A program made the translations under genes and the position numbers. The notes beneath the pieces are model-generated. The model did no database searches. It was given only the letters and a program-made list of their open reading frames with translations, and was not told the origin of the DNA. A stretch of DNA of 64,000 nt, taken from Desulfarculus sp. GTDB lineage: Bacteria > Desulfobacterota > Desulfarculia > Desulfarculales > Desulfarculaceae. Below, piece after piece: positions 46,147 to 55,653 of the stretch. Positions within the stretch are counted from its first letter, which is position 1. The number at the start of each line of letters is the position of its first letter. The stretch covers positions 1 to 64,000 of the forward strand of contig QZKP01000001.1 of assembly GCA_003605055.1 (NCBI GenBank), given 5' to 3'.

Positions 46147-47274
46147 TCAGCCCACCCGCTCCAGGAGCTGACAGAGCACCTGCAGCGACTCCAGGTTGTA
46201 AAAAGGCAAAAGGTGGTCCACCTGGGGCAAGAGCTCCTGGGCACCCCGGCTCAGGGGCCGGTACTCCGGGTTGGCCAGCAGGGGATTGAGCCAGATGATC
46301 CGGCGGCAGTGGAAGCGCAACAGGCGCATGGCCTGCCGCAACTGCTCCACCTGGCCGCGGTCCCAGCCGTCGCTCACCAGGATCAGGACGTTGCGCGAGT
46401 AGCCGGCGGGCAGTATGTGCTCGCGCAGGAGCTGGGTTAAGGACCGGCCCATATCCGTGCCGCCCGACCAGTTCACGTCCAGGCCCAGGATGCCCTGGAA
46501 GGCCGGCCGCAGGGGGAGGCTGCGTAGCAGGGGGGTGACCATGGTCAAGCGGGTGCTGAACAGGTAGGAGCGCACCCGGCGGAAGCGGGTCTGCAATCCG
46601 TACATGAACACCAGGAAAAAGTAGCCGTAGATGTCCATGGAGCCGCTGACGTCCAGCACCAAGTGCAAGTGGCTGGGTTTTACCTTGCGCCGGCGGTGCT
46701 CCAGGCTCACCAACTCGCCCCCTCTCTTCAGCGCCTGGCGCAGGCTGCGGCGCAGGTCCACCCGGCCCCGCTTGGCCGAGCTGGCGTAGCGGCGGCTCAT
46801 CCGCTGGCCCAGCTTGAGGGCCAGGCGCCGGATGGCCGCTTCCATCTCCTCCACCTGGGCCGGGCTGAGCTCGGCGAAATCCTTCTGGCGCCAGGCCTCC
46901 TCCAGTCCGGCCTGGACCCGCTCAGGGTCCTGAGGCCCGTTCTGCGTCTCCGCCAGGGCCTCCAGCGGGCCCTCGCCCCCCAAGGCCTCCAGCTTGGGCC
47001 CCTCCTCTGGCTCCTCCTTCACCCAGGGGCCGCCTGGGCGCTCCCAGAACTGGCGGAACAACTGGGTGAACAGCGCGAACTCGCTGGGATTGGAGACCAG
47101 GGCCGCGCGCAGCAGGACCTGGAACTGCCACTTGTTGTGCAGGCGGATGAACTGCAGGCCCCTGACCACGTCCGCCAGATGGGCGGTGGTCACCTTGAAC
47201 CCGTGCCTGCGCAGCAGATCGCCGAAGAGGATCAGGGCGTTGATCAGGCTCCGGCTGACAGGGTCGGGCGGCAT
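46147..47274 (-). CDS. VWA-domain protein, CoxE-like
   Basis: 375 residues. The C-terminal half is a von Willebrand factor A domain with MIDAS motif DVSGSMD; GTDMGRSL and VSDGWDRGQ supply further MIDAS residues. CoxE-type proteins act with a MoxR/CoxD ATPase in maturing molybdenum hydroxylases. The adjacent ATPase and the hydroxylase genes across the divergent gap support this. Confidence 0.85.
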   Translation of the reverse strand: MPPDPVSRSLINALILFGDLLRRHGFKVTTAHLADVVRGLQFIRLHNKWQFQVLLRAALVSNPSEFALFTQLFRQFWERPGGPWVKEEPEEGPKLEALGGEGPLEALAETQNGPQDPERVQAGLEEAWRQKDFAELSPAQVEEMEAAIRRLALKLGQRMSRRYASSAKRGRVDLRRSLRQALKRGGELVSLEHRRRKVKPSHLHLVLDVSGSMDIYGYFFLVFMYGLQTRFRRVRSYLFSTRLTMVTPLLRSLPLRPAFQGILGLDVNWSGGTDMGRSLTQLLREHILPAGYSRNVLILVSDGWDRGQVEQLRQAMRLLRFHCRRIIWLNPLLANPEYRPLSRGAQELLPQVDHLLPFYNLESLQVLCQLLERVG

Positions 47275-47287
47275 GCCTGGCCGGGGC

Positions 47288-48172
47288 CTATAGGGCGGAC
47301 AGGAAGGTGTTGCAGCCGTCCAGGAATCGCTGCTGGTCCTGACGGTGTTTGAACAGGCAGCCCCGGGTCTCCAGGACGGTTCGCTCGTCCAGGTGGTCCC
47401 GGTGCAGCAGGATCAAGGCCTCGGCCCAGTCCAGGGTCTCGGCCACGCCGGGGGTCTTCAAAAAGCCCTCCTGCCGCACCCGGTGCATGAAACGGCATAT
47501 CTCCTCGGTGAGCAGGCCGCCAATCCCCGGCACCTTGGTTTTGAGTATCTGGCTCTCCTTCTCAATGCTGGGGTAGTCTATCCAGTGGTACAGACAGCGG
47601 CGCTTGGTAGCTTCGTGTACCTCCCGCGATCGGTTGGAGCTGATGACCACCACCGGGATATCCTTGGCCCGCAGGGTGCCGATCTCGGGGATGGTCACCT
47701 GAAAGTCGGACAACAGCTCCAGCAGGAAGGCCTCGAACTCCTCGTCGGCCCGGTCCAGCTCGTCTATGAGCAGTACCACCGGCTCGCCCTGGGACTCGGA
47801 CTGGATGGCCTGCAACAAGGGGCGCTTGACCAGGAACTCCTCGCTGAAGATGTCGCCCAGGGCCTCGGGCGCGCAGCGCTGCACCTCCCGCCGCTTGATC
47901 TCCAGCAGTTGCTTGGAGTAATTCCATTCATACAGCGAGGTGTTCACGTCCAGGCCCTCGTAGCACTGCAGCCGGATCAATCGGTAGCCCAGGCCTTGGG
48001 CCAGGGCCTTGGCCACCTCGGTCTTGCCCACCCCGGCGGCGCCCTCCAGAAACAGCGGTTTTTCCATCTTCAGGGCCAAAAAAACGATAAGAGCCAACTC
48101 CGGGTCGCAGACGTAGTCCTGCCGTCCCATCAATTCCGCTACGTCCTTGACGCTCTCCAGATTAACTCTCAT
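47288..48172 (-). CDS. MoxR-family AAA ATPase, CoxD-like
   Basis: 294 residues. Walker A GAAGVGKTEVAKALA, Walker B LLIDELDRADEE, sensor-type ISSNRSREV and arginine-finger-like RRCLYHWIDYP. Partner of the VWA protein; in carboxidotrophs CoxD/CoxE help insert the active-site cofactor. Start ATG 48172; an upstream frame to 48289 has no homology. Confidence 0.88.
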   Translation of the reverse strand: MRVNLESVKDVAELMGRQDYVCDPELALIVFLALKMEKPLFLEGAAGVGKTEVAKALAQGLGYRLIRLQCYEGLDVNTSLYEWNYSKQLLEIKRREVQRCAPEALGDIFSEEFLVKRPLLQAIQSESQGEPVVLLIDELDRADEEFEAFLLELLSDFQVTIPEIGTLRAKDIPVVVISSNRSREVHEATKRRCLYHWIDYPSIEKESQILKTKVPGIGGLLTEEICRFMHRVRQEGFLKTPGVAETLDWAEALILLHRDHLDERTVLETRGCLFKHRQDQQRFLDGCNTFLSAL

Positions 48173-48731
48173 GTGCTTTCCCGGGTGGATTGAAGTTGCA
48201 GGCTTAGGTCTCCCGCCGCCGGCACGGCCCTGGGCCTGGCCTTGGCCAAACCTATGCTCCATGATGTCAATTTTGACCGCGAAAAGCAATTAAACCAGCC
48301 GGCCGCGGCCGGCCATCGCCCCCTGGAGGACGGACGCCCAGGGCCCGAACCAAAGACAGCTCCAGTTAGACTCAGAATTATGCCCTGCGTTTTATGGATG
48401 ACAGGGGCCGGTGTGATCTATGATATTATTTACACATTTTCAGGGCCGCGGATCATCGTTTTCGCCATAAATGCCGCACGCCATGGCTCCGCCCCGGGCA
48501 GCCGCAACCCGGGGCGCAGAGGTGCAGCTAAGCATGCTGTGCAATCGTTTACACGAATTGGGAAGATGGCACCTGGGCCGGGGCGCCAACCGAAGAGCCC
48601 TCGCGTACATGCTCATTGATGCTAGCTAGGCCAAAAGTGACATAAAACGACTGGCCGAACGAGCCGGGAGGAGTCCAGCGCGAGCCTAGGCTGACTAGGT
48701 AAGGGGCAGCCGTCAAACCAGGGGAGAGCAC
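48173..48731. other. Divergent regulatory region of the molybdenum hydroxylase cluster
   Basis: 559 bases without a gene. It contains two copies of TTTACAC (48429-48435, 48548-48554) in AT-richer surroundings, which may be regulator sites, and promoters for both directions are expected here. No regulator gene is adjacent. Confidence 0.4.
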
Positions 48732-49586
48732 ATGAAGGAATTCGCCTTATACGAACCGACCTCCTTGAAGGAGGCCTGCGCCCTGCTGGCCCAGCACGGG
48801 GACCAGGCCAAGGCCCTGGCCGGCGGGACCGACCTGCTGGTGGGTATGAAGGCGGGGTGGCTCAGGCCGGAGGTGGTGGTCAACCTCAAGAAGATCGACG
48901 GCCTGCGGGACATATCCTTTTCCGAGCGCAGGGGCCTGAGCATCGGCGCCCTGGTCACCTGGACCCAGATCCTGGAGCATCCCCAGGTGGCCGAGCACTA
49001 CCCCGCGCTGCACCAGGCCGCGGCCAGCATGGGCTCCTATCAGGTGCGCAACCTGGGCACCCTGGCCGGCAACCTCTGCCACGCCTCGCCGGCGGCCAAT
49101 GGACCAGTGCCCTTGTTGATCTACGAGGCGAGCTGCCTGATCCAGGGGCCGCGCTCCAAGCGCACCCTGGATTTGTCCGGGCTTTTCGCCGGCCCGCAGA
49201 AAAACGCCCTGGCCCCGGGCGAGTTGCTCAGCGAGATATTCCTGCCCGTCCCCCCGGCCGGCAGCAAGAGCCTCTACCTCAAGTTCGCCCAGCGCAAGGC
49301 CATGGAGCTGGCCACGGTGGCCGTGGGTAGCCTGGTGCAGGTCAAGAAGGACAAGTTCAAGCTGGTCCGCCTGGCCCTGGGGGCGGTGGGGCCGGTCCCC
49401 TTCCGGGCCCATAAGGCGGAGAAGGTCCTGTTGGACCAGGCGGCGTCCGAGGAGATCATGCGCCGGGCGGCTCAGGTGGCGATGGAAGAGTCCGCGCCCA
49501 TCAGCGACCTGCGGGCCTCGGCCGAATACCGCCGGGGACTGCTGGAGGAGCTCACCTACCGCGCCCTGCGCGATTGCCTGGCCTAG
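48732..49586 (+). CDS. Molybdenum hydroxylase FAD-binding subunit (CoxM/XdhB type)
   Basis: FAD subunit passing electrons from the 2Fe-2S subunit to the acceptor. 284 residues. AGGTDLLVGMKAGWLRP and TLAGNLCHASPAANG are the two FAD-binding segments; the C-terminal ISDLRASAEYRRGLLEELTYRAL is typical. No extra 4Fe-4S insert (as in 4-hydroxybenzoyl-CoA reductase HcrB) is visible. First gene of the plus-strand set; start ATG 48732 has GGGGAGAG. Confidence 0.92.
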   Translation: MKEFALYEPTSLKEACALLAQHGDQAKALAGGTDLLVGMKAGWLRPEVVVNLKKIDGLRDISFSERRGLSIGALVTWTQILEHPQVAEHYPALHQAAASMGSYQVRNLGTLAGNLCHASPAANGPVPLLIYEASCLIQGPRSKRTLDLSGLFAGPQKNALAPGELLSEIFLPVPPAGSKSLYLKFAQRKAMELATVAVGSLVQVKKDKFKLVRLALGAVGPVPFRAHKAEKVLLDQAASEEIMRRAAQVAMEESAPISDLRASAEYRRGLLEELTYRALRDCLA

Positions 49587-49598
49587 AGGGGGTGCAAG

Positions 49599-50072
49599 AT
49601 GAAAAAGATGATCAGCCTGAACATCAACGGCGAGAGCTACCAGGTGGCGGTGGAGAACCGGCGCACCTTGCTGGAGGTGCTGCGCGAGGACCTGAAGCTC
49701 ACCGGCACCCGGGTGATGTGCAACCAGGGCGACTGCGGCTCCTGCACCGTGCTCCTGGACGGCGTGGCGGTCAACTCCTGCCTGGTGCTGGCCAGCGACG
49801 CGGTGGGCAAGCAGGTTGAGACCATCGAGGGCGTGGCCCAGGGCGGGGCGCTGCACCCCATCCAGGAGGAGTTCATCGCCAAGGGGGCCATCCAGTGCGG
49901 GTTCTGCACGCCGGCCATGGTCCTGACCACCAAGGCCCTGCTGGCGGCCAACCCCGACCCCACTGAAGAGGACATCAAGCAGACCGTCGCCGGCACGCTT
50001 TGCCGCTGCACAGGCTATGTGCGCATCATTGACGCCATCAAGGGCGCCGCGGCCCGCAGGAAGGAGTCATAG
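49599..50072 (+). CDS. Molybdenum hydroxylase 2Fe-2S subunit (CoxS/XdhC type)
   Basis: 157 residues. Plant-type cluster ligands C41, C46, C49, C61 and the second cluster ligands C100, C103, C135, C137 are complete. The N-terminal beta-grasp domain and a helical C-terminal domain match the family. It follows the FAD subunit by 12 bases. Confidence 0.95.
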   Translation: MKKMISLNINGESYQVAVENRRTLLEVLREDLKLTGTRVMCNQGDCGSCTVLLDGVAVNSCLVLASDAVGKQVETIEGVAQGGALHPIQEEFIAKGAIQCGFCTPAMVLTTKALLAANPDPTEEDIKQTVAGTLCRCTGYVRIIDAIKGAAARRKES

Positions 50073-50075
50073 CCC

Positions 50076-52361
50076 ATGGCGGAGCTAAGATACGTAGGCA
50101 AGGGCCTGCCCCGGGTGGACGCCTTGGAAAAGGTCACCGGCCAGGCCATGTACACCCTGGACCTTACCCTGCCCAACATGCTCTACGGCGGCCTGCTGCG
50201 CAGCCCCCTGCCCCACGCCCGCATCCTGAGCATAGACACCGGCAAGGCCGAGCGCCTGCTGGGCGTCAAGGCGGTGATCACCGGCAAGGACACGCCCTAC
50301 ACCTTCGGCGTCTCGCACATGGACCAGACCCCGCTGCAGACCGAGAAGGTGCGCTACGTGGGCGACGCGGTGGCCGCGGTGGCCGCGGTGGACCAGGACG
50401 TGCTGGCCGAGGCGCTGTCGCTGATCCAGGTGGAGTACCAGGAGCTGCCCGCGGTGTTCGACCCGCACGAGGCCATGCAGGAAGGCGCGCCCCTGGTGCA
50501 CGAGGACAAGCCGGGCAACATCGCCTCCAACCCACGCTACGACATCGGCGACGTGGAAAAGGCCTTCCGCGAAGCGGACTACGTGTTCGAGGACCACTTC
50601 GAGACCCAGCGGGTGGCCCACGTCTGCCCAGAGCCCCACAACAACCTGGCAGTATGGGACGCCAGCGGCAAGCTGACCTTCTACTACTGCTCCCAGATGC
50701 CCAGCGTCACCCGGGTGCAACTGTCCAAGGCCTTCAACCTGCCCGAGAGCCGTATCCGGGTGGTCACCAACACCGTGGGCGGCGGCTTCGGCAGCCGGGC
50801 CACCAGCAAGTTCCCCATGGACTTCGCCGCCATCGTGCTGGCCAAAAAATCCGGCCGCCCGGTCAAGATCGCTTACAACCGAGCCGACGAGTTCATCCAC
50901 TCCACCTTCCGCCACAAGTTCATCATGACCGTCAAGACCGGCATCAACAGGGACGGCACCATCACCGGCCGGCACGTGACCAACATCTGCGACAACGGCG
51001 CCTACAGCGACTACGGGCCGGTGGTCACCAACGTGGGCGGGGCCCTGCAGGGCACGCTGTACAAGTTCATGAACTACAAGTACGACGGCTACTGCGTGTA
51101 CACCAACCTGCCCTACGGCGGGGCCATGCGCGGCATCGGCAACCCACAGGTGCACTACGCCTGCGAGGCCCAGTTGAGCATGATCGCCGAGCGCATCGGC
51201 CTGGACCCTCTGGAGTTGCGCCTGAAGAACGCGGTGGAAACCGGCGACGAGACCGCCTCCGGCGCGATTTTGCAGAGCTGCGGGCTCAAGGAGTGCCTGA
51301 CTCAGGCGGCGGAGAAGATCGGTTGGAAGGAGAAAAAGGCCAACCCCGAGCCCAACCGCGGCCTGGGTATAGCCTGTGGCGTACACTTCACCGGCGTGCG
51401 CCTGTCCCCGGGCATCGACGCCGACTTCGCCGGGGCCACCATCACGGTCAACGACGACGGCAGCGTGAACCTGGCCACCTCCTGCGTGGAGATCGGCTCC
51501 GGCTCCTCCACGGTGCTCAGCCAGATCTGCGCCGAGGTGCTGGGCATCGGCCTGGACAAGATCAACATCATCTGCGGCGACACTGAGACCTGCCCCATGG
51601 GCTGGGGCTCCCGGGCCAGCCGCAATACCGCCGTGGGCGGCATGGCCGTGCAAAAGGCGGCCGAGGACGCCCGCACCCAGATACTGGCCCTGGCCAGCCA
51701 GAAGCTGGAGATACACCCGGACGACCTGGAGATAAAAGAAGGGGTGATCACGGCCAAGGGCGCGCCGGACCGCTCCCTGACCGTGGCTGAGGCGGTGCGC
51801 TTCGGCCGCTACCGCCAGGGCGGCACCGCGGTCATGGCCAAGGCCCACTGGGACGCCCCCAGCACCCTGGCCGACCCCAAGACCGGCCGGGGCAACTTCT
51901 CCATGGCCTTCTCCTTCGGGGCCAAGGCCCTGGAGGTGGAGGTGGACCCGGCCACCGGCCGCATCAATGTGCTGGGCGTGGCCGCCAGCCAGGACCTGGG
52001 CAAGGCCGTCAACCCCCTGGCGGTCAAGGGCCAAGTGGAGGGCGGGGTGCACATGGGCCTTGGTTTCGCCATGTACGAGCAGATCATGCTCGACGAGCAG
52101 GGGCGCATGAAGAACCCCTATCTGCTGGACTATCGCATCCCCACGGTCATGGACATGCCGCCGGTCATCCCCATCCTGGTGGAGTCTCAGGACCCCGTCG
52201 GCCCCTTCGGGGCCAAGGGCGTGGGCGAGATGGCCACCATCGGCATGCCCGAGGCCCTGATCGCCGCCGTGGCCGAGGCCACGGGCCTGTGGATCACGGA
52301 CCTGCCCATCACCCCGGAGAAGGTCTTCCTGGGCCTGAAGGCCAAAAAAGCCGCCGAGTAG
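50076..52361 (+). CDS. Molybdopterin-binding subunit of xanthine-dehydrogenase-family enzyme
   Basis: Catalytic subunit, 761 residues, hydroxylating an unknown aromatic, N-heterocyclic or aldehyde-type substrate with water. GGGFGSRATSKFPMD and PYGGAMRGIGNPQ are cofactor-binding segments, and the catalytic Glu sits in GVGE (E718). The CoxL AYRCSFR loop of CO dehydrogenase is absent, so CO is not the substrate. It follows the 2Fe-2S gene by 3 bases. Confidence 0.93.
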   Translation: MAELRYVGKGLPRVDALEKVTGQAMYTLDLTLPNMLYGGLLRSPLPHARILSIDTGKAERLLGVKAVITGKDTPYTFGVSHMDQTPLQTEKVRYVGDAVAAVAAVDQDVLAEALSLIQVEYQELPAVFDPHEAMQEGAPLVHEDKPGNIASNPRYDIGDVEKAFREADYVFEDHFETQRVAHVCPEPHNNLAVWDASGKLTFYYCSQMPSVTRVQLSKAFNLPESRIRVVTNTVGGGFGSRATSKFPMDFAAIVLAKKSGRPVKIAYNRADEFIHSTFRHKFIMTVKTGINRDGTITGRHVTNICDNGAYSDYGPVVTNVGGALQGTLYKFMNYKYDGYCVYTNLPYGGAMRGIGNPQVHYACEAQLSMIAERIGLDPLELRLKNAVETGDETASGAILQSCGLKECLTQAAEKIGWKEKKANPEPNRGLGIACGVHFTGVRLSPGIDADFAGATITVNDDGSVNLATSCVEIGSGSSTVLSQICAEVLGIGLDKINIICGDTETCPMGWGSRASRNTAVGGMAVQKAAEDARTQILALASQKLEIHPDDLEIKEGVITAKGAPDRSLTVAEAVRFGRYRQGGTAVMAKAHWDAPSTLADPKTGRGNFSMAFSFGAKALEVEVDPATGRINVLGVAASQDLGKAVNPLAVKGQVEGGVHMGLGFAMYEQIMLDEQGRMKNPYLLDYRIPTVMDMPPVIPILVESQDPVGPFGAKGVGEMATIGMPEALIAAVAEATGLWITDLPITPEKVFLGLKAKKAAE

Positions 52362-52391
52362 GCTGTCCCTCGGCCCGGCCTAAAACGCGAG

Positions 52392-52429
52392 GCAGCGGCC
52401 TCCGCTCGTGGCGGAGGCCGCTGCTTTTT
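52392..52429 (+). terminator. Strong terminator ending the plus-strand hydroxylase operon
   Basis: Perfect 14-bp stem (52392-52405 with 52411-52424), 5-base loop, then T5. Confidence 0.93.
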
Positions 52430-52511
52430 CATACCCCCGGCCGTCCCCAGCCCAAGCCCAGGCCCAAAAGGTGGTCAAGTCTGGCCTGGATTGACAAAAA
52501 GTGCGCCCCCA

Positions 52512-52610
52512 CCTGACGGTGTTGTCTTCTTGGCGCCATCTCTCGATTAGCGCCTGAGCCTCCTTGAGGGTGTAGAAGATTTCACTGCTTAAAAGCTCGT
52601 TAATACCGAA
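52512..52610 (-). pseudogene. IS3-type transposase remnant
   Basis: A short minus-strand frame reads INELLSSEIFYTLKEAQ and continues IERWRQEDNTVR, closely like the C-terminal integrase-core end of IS3-group OrfB (normally ELLNGEIFYTLKEAQVLIE...NTVRPHSSLGY). After NTVR it diverges, and no upstream transposase part exists, so it is a decayed fragment. It marks an old insertion at the edge of the low-GC cluster. Confidence 0.75.
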
Positions 52611-52662
52611 AGGCCTCAATCTTAATCATGGTGCAGATTCCGGAAAAGGGTCCCTAGCGTGA

Positions 52663-53301
52663 CTAACCTAGTTGTGCCAACAAGGACTTTGCCTTGGGCG
52701 GCGCCTCACCAGCGTCTTCGCAGTACGCATCGGCGCCCATTTTCAGAGCCAGCGACTCGTTGACCGCAGCCCCGCCGGCCAGGATTTTCACTTGCTCCCG
52801 CAAGCCGCTTTCCTTTATGGCTTCAATAGTGCGTCGAATGTTCTCCACTACTGTGGTAAGTATGGCTGACATCCCCAGCAATTGAGCACCATCCTTTATG
52901 GCCTGGATGAATTTCTCCGGGGGGCAATCAATGCCCAGGTCGATCACCTCAAACCCCGCGCCCTGCATCATCGAGATAACAATGTTTTTGCCTATGTCAT
53001 GCAAATCGTCCTTGACGGTGCCAATGGCAAATCGCCCGACATTGCTGGTGATGTCTCCCACCATCAGGGGCTTTAGCACGTCCAGGGACTTTTGCATCAC
53101 CTTGGCTGAGACCATCATCTCGGGGATAAAGATGTCCCCTGCTGAGAACATGGCGCCCACCATCTCCATGGCCGGCACCAGGGCCTGATCCAGTATTTGC
53201 CGGGGCGTGGAACCATCCTCCAAGGCTTGGCGGGTCAACTGTTCGATCTCTTTGAACCTGCCCTTTGTCACCGCCTGCTTGAGAATATCCAGATCCATCA
53301 C
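52663..53301 (-). CDS. Corrinoid (cobalamin-binding) methyl-carrier protein
   Basis: 212 residues in two domains: an N-terminal helical cap (GDIFIPEMMVSAKVM) and a Rossmann-like B12-binding domain with the DxHxxG motif DDLHDIGKNIV (His101 as lower cobalt ligand), then GMSAILTT and KILAGGAAVN. Like MtaC/MtbC/MttC it carries a methyl group between methyltransferases. Last gene of the large minus-strand cluster, with a UROD-fold methyltransferase and RdhA-like protein upstream. Confidence 0.93.
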   Translation of the reverse strand: MMDLDILKQAVTKGRFKEIEQLTRQALEDGSTPRQILDQALVPAMEMVGAMFSAGDIFIPEMMVSAKVMQKSLDVLKPLMVGDITSNVGRFAIGTVKDDLHDIGKNIVISMMQGAGFEVIDLGIDCPPEKFIQAIKDGAQLLGMSAILTTVVENIRRTIEAIKESGLREQVKILAGGAAVNESLALKMGADAYCEDAGEAPPKAKSLLAQLG

Positions 53302-53351
53302 CCGCTCCTTTCTCTCAGACGCTACTCCAATGGCCGATTCAATTAGAGGAC

Positions 53352-54413
53352 CTAGTACCTGCCGTACCTCGCGGTGGCCTCGATCATGGCCTCTATGTTC
53401 TGATCCGGAGTGCCTTCATCCATGTAGCCGCCAGGTGCTATGATCAAGCCTCCGCCCTTTGCCGCTTTCTTAATTATGTCCTTTACAGAGGCTTCCACAT
53501 CCTGGCGCGTGCCGTTGCGCAGCACCTTCAGCGGCGGAACGTTGCCCATCAACGCCACCCTGCCCCTGAGCTTCTCCTTGGCAAAGGCCATGTCCACCTC
53601 ATCACCCAGGTGGAAGCACTTTACGCCGGCCTCGGCAAGGCCCTCCAGAATATTGGTGGCATTGGCGTCGTTGTGATACCAGCGCTCACACTCAGGAAAA
53701 GCACCATAAAGTTCCTCGTAGACAGGGAGTATGAATTCCCTAAAATGGTCCAAGCTAACGAAAGACGACAGGTCGTCCCAGATAAGGATGCGCTTGAATG
53801 TGCCGGCTGGCACCGATTTCTCCATATTCCTGAGCCACATCAGCCCTAGGTCCGTAGTCTTGCGCAGCAGGGCTCTCACCAGCTCAGGATCCATGATTAC
53901 ATCGGCCATGAAATCGCTAGTTCCTCGCATCAAGGCTGCCACCCCCCAAGGGGAGTGGGTAGTGCCGAAGCTCACTGGTATATCCCCGCCTACTTGCTGG
54001 TACATGTAATGATAAGTTTCCAGGGATTTGGTCATGTAGCCGGCATTAGCAACATCTGGAATTTCTAGCCGCTCCACGTCCTCCATCGAGTGTATGCAGG
54101 GGATTACCCATGGGGTGCCATCTTTGGTCCAGGTAATCTCAGCCCCCATAGCCGACGGTTCTGGGGCAATGCTCATGTCCGGAAACACGCCGGTTAGGCC
54201 CCAGAAGCGCTCACGTACAGCCAATTGGGCTTTCAACATCAGCTCGGGGGAATGGTAGTAGTCGTATGGGCTGACGTTGTAATAGCTCGCAATGTATGGG
54301 CCGTTGACATTGAGAAAAACCGGCAGCTGGTCCGGCTCTTGGTATGAGACGGCCACCGCTACGCGCTCGAAGTTTTTCTGTGCAAATCCCTCGCGCATCA
54401 TATTCTCCATCAA
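53352..54413 (-). CDS. UROD-fold methyltransferase (MtaA-like)
   Basis: 353 residues of the uroporphyrinogen-decarboxylase superfamily, not HemE. LNVNGPYIASYYN, LIWDDLSSFVS, HNDANATNILEGLAEAGVKCFHLGDEVD and IIAPGGYMDEGTPDQNIEAM follow the superfamily fold. Members near corrinoid proteins transfer methyl groups to or from cobalamin. The start overlaps the preceding RdhA-like gene stop by 4 bases (ATGA). Substrate unknown. Confidence 0.85.
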   Translation of the reverse strand: MMENMMREGFAQKNFERVAVAVSYQEPDQLPVFLNVNGPYIASYYNVSPYDYYHSPELMLKAQLAVRERFWGLTGVFPDMSIAPEPSAMGAEITWTKDGTPWVIPCIHSMEDVERLEIPDVANAGYMTKSLETYHYMYQQVGGDIPVSFGTTHSPWGVAALMRGTSDFMADVIMDPELVRALLRKTTDLGLMWLRNMEKSVPAGTFKRILIWDDLSSFVSLDHFREFILPVYEELYGAFPECERWYHNDANATNILEGLAEAGVKCFHLGDEVDMAFAKEKLRGRVALMGNVPPLKVLRNGTRQDVEASVKDIIKKAAKGGGLIIAPGGYMDEGTPDQNIEAMIEATARYGRY

Positions 54414-55606
54414 TCTTCTAAGTTAACGCGCTTCTTTATACTCTTCTTGCGGTGATAGGCGACCTTGTCTCCCCACACTAAAAATTTCTTGAGAGGCTTC
54501 GGTCCATGAATAGCCAGCCAGCGTACCGTGTTGTGGAAAGGTACTCGGGGCTTGTTCCAAGGGCACACTGCTATGCAACGGCCGCCGCAGCTTAGCCACT
54601 TCTTTTTGTTCATGGCCCAAAAAGTCAGGCAGCGGTCTGCCCGCACCCACCACTTGCGAAACCCAGGGTTGTTGTGGATTGTAGGGGGCTTTTCAGTGGG
54701 CTCGCCAAAGGGAATCGCGTTTGTCGGGCAATAGATTGCGCAATGCTCGCAGGACATGCAGAAATCATGAGTCCCGAATGAAATAGGTTTGTCAGGCTCC
54801 AAAGGCAGGTCAGTTGTCACCGGCTTGGTCCGCATGTTTATGCCGAATTCGGGGGACAGCACCCTGCCGTTGCGGGCGAACTCACCAACCCCTGCGTCTA
54901 TAGCCAGGGGCACCATGAGCACCTCAGGGTTCCAGCCCAACGTCTCTCGGTACATGGCTTCATACCCTAGGCCGCAGATGAAGTCGGCCAGTTGGGTTGT
55001 TATGAACTTGAGCCGGGAATAGGTGTCCACCGCTGAAAGCCAAGAGAGGTGGTCAGGTGCGGTGGCATTCATGCTGCGTGCATGTGAGACAACAACTACG
55101 ATGGCGTACTTATGAGGAATATTTATGCCTTTATAAACCCAGCGTTGATCCAGCTCAGTGATCCGAACCAACTCTGCCCCAAAAAACATGGCCACTTTTT
55201 TGATGAGCCGGGAGTTCCACTTGGGATCTGAAAGTTCCACCTTGCCCTCCGGAGGCGTTACCGGCAGGGCCTTTGGGAAATATTCATTACACAGACGCCA
55301 GCCGGCGGCAGACAGACTTTGACCTATACGGTCCTCAGTATCCAGTTCTTTGTATGGGAGGGGATCGCGCCAGTGATCATGGCCGGTGCGAGCCTTGAAG
55401 CTCCGGCGGAACTCCTCCCCATATGGGTTGTCCGGGTTAAGGCACATAAAAGCATTGCGCTTTCGGTCGAAGCGCTCAATAGGCCCTGTGATGTAGCGGC
55501 AGTAGGTAGGCTGGTCTACCTCCTTGACCCCCAGCCTGCGCCGGAAGCGCTCCTGGGTGCGCAGCATCCTTTCTTGGGGCTGCAGTGCCTTCTCAATCTT
55601 CTTCAT
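54410..55606 (-). CDS. Reductive-dehalogenase-like corrinoid/iron-sulfur protein, cytoplasmic
   Basis: 398 residues. Two Fe-S motifs near the C-terminus: C283, C286, C289, C293 (CX2CX2CX3C) and a second with C340, C344, C348 plus C326, ending VCPWNKP. The N-terminal part matches the nitroreductase-like cobalamin-binding core of RdhA. No Tat signal is present, unlike respiratory RdhA, so it should act in the cytoplasm. QueG is shorter and differs in context. With a corrinoid carrier and methyltransferase next to it, it could dehalogenate, or serve as a corrinoid reductase/demethylase component. Start ATG 55606; TTG 55621 is possible. Confidence 0.75.
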   Translation of the reverse strand: MKKIEKALQPQERMLRTQERFRRRLGVKEVDQPTYCRYITGPIERFDRKRNAFMCLNPDNPYGEEFRRSFKARTGHDHWRDPLPYKELDTEDRIGQSLSAAGWRLCNEYFPKALPVTPPEGKVELSDPKWNSRLIKKVAMFFGAELVRITELDQRWVYKGINIPHKYAIVVVVSHARSMNATAPDHLSWLSAVDTYSRLKFITTQLADFICGLGYEAMYRETLGWNPEVLMVPLAIDAGVGEFARNGRVLSPEFGINMRTKPVTTDLPLEPDKPISFGTHDFCMSCEHCAIYCPTNAIPFGEPTEKPPTIHNNPGFRKWWVRADRCLTFWAMNKKKWLSCGGRCIAVCPWNKPRVPFHNTVRWLAIHGPKPLKKFLVWGDKVAYHRKKSIKKRVNLED

Positions 55607-55653
55607 TTCCAACCGGCACAACCTTTCCTCGTCCCCCCGAATGACACAGTAGA

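Noticed and set aside
48421-48445. CRP/FNR-type site in the hydroxylase promoter region
   Set aside because: TGTG and CACA arms are too far apart for a CRP-family palindrome, and the second copy has different spacing.
50076-52361. Aerobic-type CO dehydrogenase large subunit
   Set aside because: The AYRCSFR active-site loop of CoxL is not present.
53352-54413. HemE uroporphyrinogen decarboxylase
   Set aside because: Only superfamily-level similarity; neighbours are a corrinoid carrier and RdhA-like protein, and no heme genes are nearby.
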